DNA of 64,000 nt, taken from contig JARZZO010000014.1 in NCBI GenBank assembly GCA_030544215.1, positions 36,237,734-36,301,733 of the forward strand, given 5' to 3'. The position numbers and the translations under genes are program-made. The first letter of the stretch is position 1. Each line of letters begins with the position of its first letter. The notes beneath the pieces are model-generated. The model had not been told where the DNA came from. It did no database searches and worked only from the letters and a program-made list of their open reading frames with translations. Of the stretch, positions 56,251 to 64,000 are shown piece by piece. This DNA is from Zantedeschia hybrid cultivar (taxonomy: Eukaryota; Streptophyta; Magnoliopsida; Alismatales; Araceae).

Positions 56251-57430
56251 GTCCACTTTGAAAACTAGTTTCTTAGGATTAGGAATTCGAGAATTTTTTT
56301 ATTATTGTAATTATATTTAAATAAATTTAAAAATATTTTTAAAGCTAATCACCTGAGACCGTCGAGTGCTCTGCACTTGACAGGGTCAAGTGGGCGTCAC
56401 GATGAACGGTCGGAGGTTCTGGCACCGACCATGGGTCGGTGTTAGCAATGTTGACTTTAAGCCAGTGTCGAGAACCCCGACTTAAATTTGGATTTGTTAA
56501 CACCGGCTTAAAGTCGCTATTAGCAACATCGACTTCTCTCGATGGGAAAAAGAAAACAGAACTTAAAGTTGCAAATGAATAGGATCACAAAGTTCCACAG
56601 AGGCTCTTGCAGCTTGGGCGTTCTCTAGCGACCTGCTCGGCAGCTCTTTCTGATCGGAATTGTTATGCTTTTAATGAAGGGAAGTACCTTTTAGACCCAA
56701 AAAAATTGAACAAGTGAGCTTGGATCACATGGCGCACGAGAGTTTACCTCTTACCATATCTTCTCTTTTGTAATTGTTCTTTGAATGACGTGCTCTTTAA
56801 ATGATTGAACGAAGGCGGAAATGATTTTTCTTGACCAAAAAAACAAAGAGCTCAACTCAAATCTGTTCGTAAACAAGTTTGTTAAGTACTCTTAATAGGG
56901 CTGCAAATGAACCAAGCTTGAACATAGGCAAGCTCAGTTAGATTATGTTTGTTAGCTCATTTTAATACTCGTTAAGAGCTCATTTAAGTGCTTATTATGA
57001 TCTCTTTTAAATTTGCAAGTAATTATTCTATTTATGAATAAACTTAGTTAATAAGATTTACATTTTGTCAAAATTTTGGTAGGCTAAAAATTATATCCTA
57101 TTTTTAAATTTTGTTAAAATTTTGGCAGCATTTCGACAGCATTTGAACGTAAGTAAATGTTGACCTATTACAACTTAAACATTCATAGTTAAAGAACTAG
57201 TTAATATGAAAAGGAGGATCAAAGAACTTCTACAAACATGTCCATCCAACATCTATAAATTAGTCAAATATGAAAATCTGATACACAATGCATCAATCGA
57301 AATCGCATAAACTCTATATTTGTACTTGTTCTGTAATATAAAATGTTATGTACCAATACAAACAAGAACTGTCCACCAATCAATTAAAAGAAAATATATG
57401 TATGATCATCATCTCATTTTATCTAACCAG
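56251..57430. other. Intergenic DNA with a dyad-rich segment
   Basis: AT-rich, no gene seen. 56340-56535 holds CACCGACCATGGGTCGGTG (8-bp stem, 56422-56440) and the roughly inverted pair GACTTTAAGCCAGTGT / ACACCGGCTTAAAGTC (about 56453 and 56500), which looks like a small MITE or a decayed DNA-transposon end. Confidence 0.4.
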
Positions 57431-57435
57431 TAGTC

Positions 57436-59001
57436 TGATCGCTCGAAATTATGTGTCGTTAAACATATTCGAACATCAATCTTAAAATTCAAATTTTCAC
57501 ATATAATTATTTGAAAAATAGCAAGTGGTGAGATTTAGTCGAATCCACAGGAAAATAGATTTTTAAAGTTGAAAATCTTGAGTTTTTAGAGGAAAAAACA
57601 GAGAAGAAGAAGGAGCATGATGATTTGATAGTTAAGAATTGAAATTAATCGGACTTACTATGAACTCACAAAATGAGCATCCCTAAACGAGCATAATCAG
57701 ACCATCTACTGAACTAAGACTACCTTTAAAACACTAATTAAAAGTATAATATAAAGTTTGAGTAGTATTAATAGAAGAAAAAATAAAAGTTGTAAAACAA
57801 AAAGAGGAAGAAAAGATAACGTTTTTCAAATGAGCTACTATCATTCATTATTAGAACTACATGAAATTTTACAAAGACATTGAAAATAAAAAATTAATAT
57901 GACTTTCATAAGAAAACTTTTACATAAAATATTCAAAATACAGTGTAACATGGAGAACTCAAAAACTAGAGAGAGAGGTGGTGGAGAGAGAAAACTGATG
58001 TTTGCAGCCGTCGTAGCCTTTCGCACGGATCCTTGACAGTTCTGGACTCCTTCCAGTGATCAATTTCAGTGCATCGAATCCACCTCTTGCCCTGACAGCC
58101 GCTAGTTTGAGAGAGATGGAGAGAGAGAGAGAGAGAGAAAGAGAAAGAGAGCGAAAGAGAGAGAGAACAAAAGTTAGAGAGAGAGGAGGCTGCTACAGTA
58201 CCGCGGGTACTGTAGCAAAGAGAGGGAGAAAGTGAGAGAGAGAAATTGGAAGAGAGAGATATTTGGATGGAAGGGGTAAGAGAGTTTTAAAATTTTCAAA
58301 AGTGTCTTTTTCCTTCCCCTCCTATGATTTTATAGAAGAGAGTCTCAAATTTTGAATTTTAAAAAGGGTAATAAATAGGTCATTAAGCTCCCCCTTAATT
58401 AGGGGCTCCTCTTTAAAAACCATGAATGTTTATTTTGAAATTTGAATTTAGAGAAAGATATTTGATTTTGATTTTTGAAATTTAGATTTTGAGTAATAAA
58501 TGTTATTTTTAAATTTTGAATTTTGAAATTTGAAATCTAATTTTAAAAATAATAAATATTATTTTTGAATTTGAATGTAGAAATTTCCATCTCTCTCTCT
58601 CTCTCTTAACTGGCATGTGGGCTCCTTTTGAAGAGCAAAAATACAATCTTATTCCTTCTGAGATTCAAACTCTGGTCCCTTCATTAAAACTCGGGTGGGC
58701 TAACCACTATGATGTATGCTTGCTCATGTCCTATATCCACATAAAATAACAGTTAAGTTTATGCGGCAATCAATAAATTATTCAAATGTATATTAAATAA
58801 TTGCCGACAAATTCTTATTGGAAATGAAATTATCACACTTACTTAATCTATGAAATGATGATATTTGTCCTCGAATTTTGCAAAATTAATATTTTGAAAG
58901 CATAATCGATTTATCTATCATTCCATGTGGTTCTGTACATAAAATTGATAGTATTGTGTGTAAATTTCATTTATTGTTTATCTAAAAATGTGTACTTATC
59001 A
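57436..59001 (-). repeat. 3' LTR of element C
   Basis: 1566 bp in minus orientation, from TGATAAG (59001 downward) to GATCA (57436). Contains GA-rich sequence (58097-58260), a strong hairpin at 58192-58216 and AT-rich flanks. It shares end sequences with B's LTR, but the middle differs. Confidence 0.8.
58192..58216. repeat. 11-bp stem hairpin in element C LTR
   Basis: GCTACAGTACC, loop GCG, GGTACTGTAGC: a perfect 11-bp inverted repeat with a 3-base loop inside a purine-rich region. Confidence 0.9.
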
Positions 59002-60197
59002 CATCTCCCAACTTAATTATTGCTAGTCCCTTAGCAATGCAATCATTTGAAAAATTATGACTACCATGATTAGTAAAAGAATCAAACTTCAGTTTAAAGG
59101 ATATCTATTGCAAATGGTAGGCAATTTGAATTCAAGTTTTCGTTCTCTTGCCCACTATACTTGGAATCAGGACAGGTGATTGTGCATATCATTTGAGGTT
59201 CTTGGAGTTCATTTCTATCATGTTTGGTATATTGTTGCCTTCGTTGACCTTTGATGAAGAAGTACCTAGGAGAGAGAAAAGAAAAAGAGATCTCTAGATT
59301 AGTTAGTTAGGCCCGCTTTTCGATTTTCACACCAACTCAACATTTTTTAGGATTTTGTCTTATTTTTTTGTGAAGGACTTTTTTATTTAGCGCGATTGTT
59401 TTTTTCATTTGATTGTACTTTGAGAATGTGTACTTTTCGCCACCCTTTTTACTTTACCTGAAGGGAGGGTGCGTACTTTTTGCCACCATCCTTCATTTGG
59501 CTCTTTTGAAGCATATTTATTTGGCTTTCATGCTTCTAATTCTCTTTTTTTCGAGATGACCGCCTCTTTAAAGTGCTAAGCGGATTGGTCTCATATTACG
59601 AATCATAATTTCCCTTTCGTTTTGATCAAAAAATAAAAACAGAATGGGTAATCCTACACTTCGGGTCAACTTCAGCAACTCTACATTTTCAGGATTTTTC
59701 ATTCTTTCCAAGTTACCGTGTGTGTGTGAAAATCATCCCGTCGTGACTCTTTGTGGAGAGGGAGGTTAATTCAAACTTTTACTCAACTTCTTAGCTCAAT
59801 ATTGATTTGTTTAGGACATCCTAAATGAAGTATGATGGACAAGAATCTCCGTTGGAATGTGAAAATGAAGAAATTTGTGAAAATTTTGTGGGAAAAATGA
59901 AGAATTTTTTTTTTCAAAAATTTTGTTCATTTTAAACAATTATTCAATATGCACTATGATTCTCCCCCCTAACTTGAATGACATTGTCCTCAATGGCATG
60001 GTAATGGAAATAATTATTTAACATGAAAGCCATAATGAGGAAAGATACAACTTGAGGTATGTGAGAGGCTTCTCCATGTACACCAATGTAGATGATCTCA
60101 ATTTCCTAAAAATAAAAGAATTAGAATAAAAATGAGGAGATTGGGTTGCCTCCCAATAAGCGCTAAGTTTAACGTCTTCAACCAGACGAAAGCATGT
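59002..60197 (-). other. Element C PPT and 3' non-coding region
   Basis: PPT-like AAGTTGGGAGATG (minus) at 59002-59014, adjoining the LTR. Further in, GTGGCAAAAAGTACGCAC (minus) lies at 59479-59496 with a variant at 59438-59453, the same pair as in element B. A second purine tract, AAGTTAGGGGGGAGA (minus), lies near 59960 next to the GAGGACAATGTCATT counterpart of B. No env-like frame seen. Confidence 0.7.
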
Positions 60198-63100
60198 TTA
60201 TTGTGGATCACTCAGCTTCATGGATTCCAATAGATAATTTTGAATGTTTTCAATGTAAAGTTTTAAGCGTTGTTCATTAACAGTGAATGTATGTCCATTT
60301 TTTGGATCCATAATCTTGACAGCACCATGATCAAAGACTTTAATTACCAAGAATAGCCCATCCCATCTTGATTTCAATTTCCCAGGAAACAAACGCAGCC
60401 TAGAGTTAAATAGCCAGACTTTTTTGTTAGGATGGAAAGATTTCCTCACAATATGTTTGTCATGAAAAGCTTTAGTCTTGGCTTTATAGATTTTTGAATT
60501 CTCATAGGCTTCATTGCGCATTTCATCTAATTCACTCAATTGTAAGGTTCTATGTGAACCGGCTTGGGCTAGGTCAAGGTTGACTTGTTTGATAGCCCAA
60601 TATGCTATGTGTTCTAATTCTACTGGGAGATGGCATGCTTTTTCAAAGACTAGCCTATATGGTGACATGCCAATAGGAGTTTTGTATGCAGTCCGATAGG
60701 CCCACAAAGTATCATCCAACTTTTTGGACCAATCTTTTCTATTGGGCCTAACATACTTTTGCAAGATATTTTTTATTTCTCTATTGGATATTTCCACTTG
60801 GCCACTAGTTTAGGGATGGTAAGGGGTAGCAAGCTTATGAGTAATCCCATATCTTTTGAGCAATGCTCGAAATTGGGAATGAGTGAAGTGCGAACCCCCA
60901 TCACTAATGATAGCCTTGGGCCATCCAAACTTAAAAAAGATATTCTTCTGAACAAATTTCATTACCACCTTATGATCGTTGGTCCGGGTGGCTATTGCTT
61001 CAATCCATTTAGAAACATAATCTACTACCACCAAGATATATTCGTATCGAAAGGATGGTGGAAAATGGCCCATGAAATCTATTCTCCAAACATCAAAAAT
61101 TTCAACCACTAGAATTGGATTGAGTGGCATCATATCTCTTTTGGCCATGTTCCCAACAACTTGACATCTTAAGCATGTTTTACTGTACTCATATGCAAAC
61201 TTGAAAAGTGTGGGCCAATAGAAACCGCTTTGTAGAACTTTTGTTGCGGTTTTCTTTCCTGAGAAATGGCCTCCACAAGCAAGGTTGTGGCAAAAGTTTA
61301 TGACACTTTGTTCTTCTTCATGGACACATCTACGGATGATTTGATCTGAACAAATTTTAAAGAGTTCAGGATCTTCTCAGAAATAATACTTCTCTTGAGA
61401 AAAGAATTTATCTTTTTAATTTCTTATCTATCCTTGAGGAAGTTGGCTGGTCGCCTTAAAATTCACAATATGTGCATACCATGGTGGTGAAGTATGAGAA
61501 ATGGCCAATAGATGTTCATCAGGGAATAAATCTTTCATTGGTTCATTATCTGAAATCATAATTCAGGAGAGATGGTCAGCTACCACATTCTCGAATTTTT
61601 GTCCCGAATCTCCAAATCAAATTCTTGGAAGAGTAGGATCCACTGGATTAACCTTGGTTTGGCATCTTTCTTGGTTAACAAATATTTCAATGCCGAATGA
61701 TCAGATTAAATTATCACTTTTGCCCCTAAAAGGTATGAACAAAATTTTTCCAGGGCAAAAAACGATAGCTAACAATTCCTTCTCTGTGGTGGTATAATTC
61801 ATCTGAGCATCTACAAGTGTACGACTTGCATAATAAATCACCACAGGCTTTTTATTGATTCTTTGTCCCAAAACTACCCCTATAGCATAATCACAAGCAT
61901 CGCACATTATTTCAAAAGACAAAGACCAATCAGGAGATTGAAGAATGGGAGCCTTGGTCAGAGCCTCCTTTAAAGATTTGAATGCCTCTAAACATCGTTC
62001 ATCAAAATGGAATGGAACATCTTTTGCTAAGAGAAGGGTTAATGGTCGAGCAATTTGAGAGAAGTTCTAAATGAACAAGTGATAGAAGCCGGCATGGCCT
62101 AGAAAGGATCGAATTTGCTTTACCGAGGTAGGTGGAGAAAGATTGGAAATTAGGCTAACCTTGGCTTTGTCCACCTCAATACCTCTGCCAGAAACTATAT
62201 GACCCAAAACTATGCCTTCTTTTACCATAAAATGACTCTTCTCCCAACTTAGAACCAAATTGGTCTCTATGCATCTTCCAAATACTTTTTTCAAATTTTC
62301 TAGACCAATTTCAAATGAGTCCCCAAATATTAAAAAATCATCCATAAATACTTCGAGGAACTCTCCTACCATGTCCGAAAAGATTGCCAATGTGCATCTT
62401 TAGAAAGTTGCTGGTGCATTACATAGTCCAAATGGCATTCTTCGGAAAGCAAATGTGCTATATGGGCAGGTGAATGTGGTCTTTTCTTGATTTTTTAAGT
62501 AAATAGTCACTTGATTGTAACCTGAATACCCATCTAAAAAGCAAAAATATTTTTGACCTGCTAGTTTTTCTAAAATATGATCAATAAACGGGAGTGAGAA
62601 ATGATCTTTCTTTGTCATTGTATTCAATTTTCTGTAATCGATACAAACTCTCTACCCCGTGGTCAGCCTAGTCGGCATTTCTTCACCTTTATCATTTCTC
62701 ACCACAGTTAATCTAGACTTCTTTGGTACGACTTGGGCTGAGCTTACCCACTTACTATCAGATATTGGGTATATAATACCAGCATCTAACCATTTCACCA
62801 CTTCTTTCTTGACCACTTCCATCATGATGGGATTCAATTTTCTTTGCATCTCTCTACTAGGCTTAGCATTATCCTCTAGATAAATGTGATGCATGCATGT
62901 GGTTGGACTTATTCCTTTCAAATCAGCTACAGACCACCCTATGGCTTCTTTGTGAGTTCGGAGGACTTTAATGAGTTGTTCCTCCTGGGTAGGGTTAAGA
63001 TCAGCTACTATGATCACATGTAAGGTTTTGGACCAAAAAGACATATTTGAGTGAGTCCGGTAAAGGTTTAAGTTCTAACTGAGGAGGGACCTAGAGGGAT

Positions 63101-63375
63101 GGGGGAGTAGGTTCTAGATTGAGTTCAGGTAGAGATTCAACCTTATTGGGCCGCCAAGCCTTTTTACTCCAATCAGATGTGGACATTAGTTCCGCTACTT
63201 CTTCAAATTGGGTCAAAGGGCATGTTTCTAAGATGGTATCAATAATATCAATTGTGAAGCAATCTTCCCCATCTTACATATGTCCGGATGTCTTGAAAAT
63301 ATTAAGGGATATTTTGTGATCCCCAAAGGAAATATCCATCAATCCCGACTTGCAGTTAATGATAGCATTAGTGTA
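60198..63375 (-). pseudogene. Element C protease end, RT, RNase H, integrase, broken
   Basis: From high to low. 63110-63375: end of the protease region (INCKSGLMDISFG) with a stop. 62652-63044: RT start (DLNPTQEEQLIKVL, KWVSSAQVVPKKS). 62400-62627: FLDGYSGYNQ and RRMPFGLCNAPATF. 62067-62390: FMDDF catalytic motif intact and LSWEKSHFMVKEGIVLGHI. 61701-61922: RNase H start (FEIMCDACDYAIGVVLG). About 61200-61380: HHCC finger. 60810-61148: integrase with DYVSKWIEA and SDGGSHF. 60198-60797: remainder with MEISNREIKNI (catalytic Glu) and the C-terminal domain to SDPQ. Isolated stops and frameshifts separate blocks; the integrase is not shortened at the point where B has its small deletion. Confidence 0.87.
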
Positions 63376-64000
63376 GGCGCCCGGAACGTCCCCCGCCGCT
63401 GCTGTGGGCTTCGGGTAAGGGCTTCTCCGTACGTCTTAGCACTGCGGCGATTTGGGAGGATTAGAAATCTAAGTATGTGATTGCCAGGAGCATTACCTTA
63501 CGGTCCCTGTGCTCCGCAGGATGGTGAGAGTGATCGCGTTCTGATGGAGCGGGAGACGACGGATTCCTCTTCTCTTCCTCCGGCCGGCCAGAGGAGGAGA
63601 GCTCGGCAGTCTGCACGCAGAGATGCGGTAAGGGTCCCTGAAAGGAAAAGACAAGACAAAAGAAGAAGATAACCCGATTAGAACTGTGATATGTAGAATC
63701 TATCCATGCAAATCTATAAATAAACTAAAATTGAAAGGGGATGCACCGGATGGGTGTTTGGGGAGGGAAGGTGACCATATGTTATGGCCACCCACCTCCC
63801 GTATTTTTGTTTAAAACTTCTGAGGGTAAGAGTTGCTAGGTCATCCTAACATGCATGCATGCAGATGGGGGTGCTCGTGTGTGATAATAGTGAAAAGTAA
63901 AGTGATATGGTAAAAGAAAGAAAAAAAGAGTAAAAGGAAGAGATGCTACGGAGTGGATGGAGAGTGGGAATGCAATGAAATGGAAAGGAGAAGAATAAGG
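63376..64000. other. Unassigned DNA beyond the element C breakpoint
   Basis: Starts TAGGCGCCCGGAACG, GC-rich to about 63670, then AT-rich, with a CATGCATGCATGCA tract at about 63851-63864. A 63-codon plus-strand frame (63481-63672) is Arg-rich and unrecognised. It may be another inserted element, but no TIR, LTR or target duplication can be seen within the window. Confidence 0.35.

Larger units (their letters stand above)
57436..63375 (-). mobile_element. Athila-like Ty3/gypsy retrotransposon C, 5'-truncated
   Basis: Minus-strand relative of element B: same pol wording, same 3' region motifs and similar LTR end (TTTAACGACACATAATTTC before the terminal GATCA). The 3' LTR is 57436-59001. The coding region stops abruptly at about 63375 inside the protease, where B-like sequence gives way to unrelated DNA. 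Confidence 0.88.

Overview
The window looks like a chromosome segment from a flowering plant with a repeat-rich genome. Evidence for a plant: Tat- and Athila-like Ty3/gypsy elements, a Ty1/copia element, L1-type LINEs with the plant zf-RVT tail, hAT elements with BED/DUF659/dimerisation domains, CCCTAAA-type repeats, and GT-AG exons of a plant protein. I cannot name the species. No rRNA, tRNA or CRISPR was seen.

Layout, left to right. 1-2541 holds the 3' half of a decayed hAT transposase gene. 3009-6205 is a 5'-truncated LINE on the minus strand. 6191-12045 has no recognisable gene; it contains an 84-bp inverted repeat pair, CACCGG-rich and TATA-bearing DNA, and an LTR/leader-like stretch with five hairpin repeats. 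12046-38530 is a Tat-like gypsy element (A) split by three insertions: hAT-1 (14780-20206, exact 8-bp target duplication), a complete Athila-like gypsy element B (22876-35284, two LTRs, 5-bp duplication GTGAG), and a GCCTAGGCG-rich element (about 37262-38140). B itself carries hAT-2 (29760-30634), a small deletion derivative filled with telomere-type repeats.

At 38531-56250 lie pieces of what appears to be a real host gene on the minus strand. Exon 1, with the start codon, is at 55719-55805; two further exons with matching splice phases are at 39527-39624 and 39321-39403. They resemble plant proteins annotated as RAB6-interacting golgin-like. The roughly 16 kb between exon 1 and the next recognised exon is packed with elements: the 3' end of a second Tat-like element D (antisense ORF plus LTR, 40745-about 45900) containing hAT-3 (41343-42499, exact 8-bp duplication, carrying a Trp-rich host gene fragment); a second hAT transposase remnant (45905-49137) interrupted by two LINE fragments; and a young copia element (50897-55608, near-identical LTRs, 5-bp duplication ATAAC).

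57436-63375 is a third gypsy element (C), minus strand, closely related to B, with its 3' LTR at 57436-59001 and its 5' part cut off at about 63375. The last 600 bases are unassigned.

Almost every transposon reading frame is broken by stops or frameshifts. The useful content is the nesting order (A before B before hAT-2), a three-member hAT family with unusual cargo, and the probable host gene stretched by intronic insertions.
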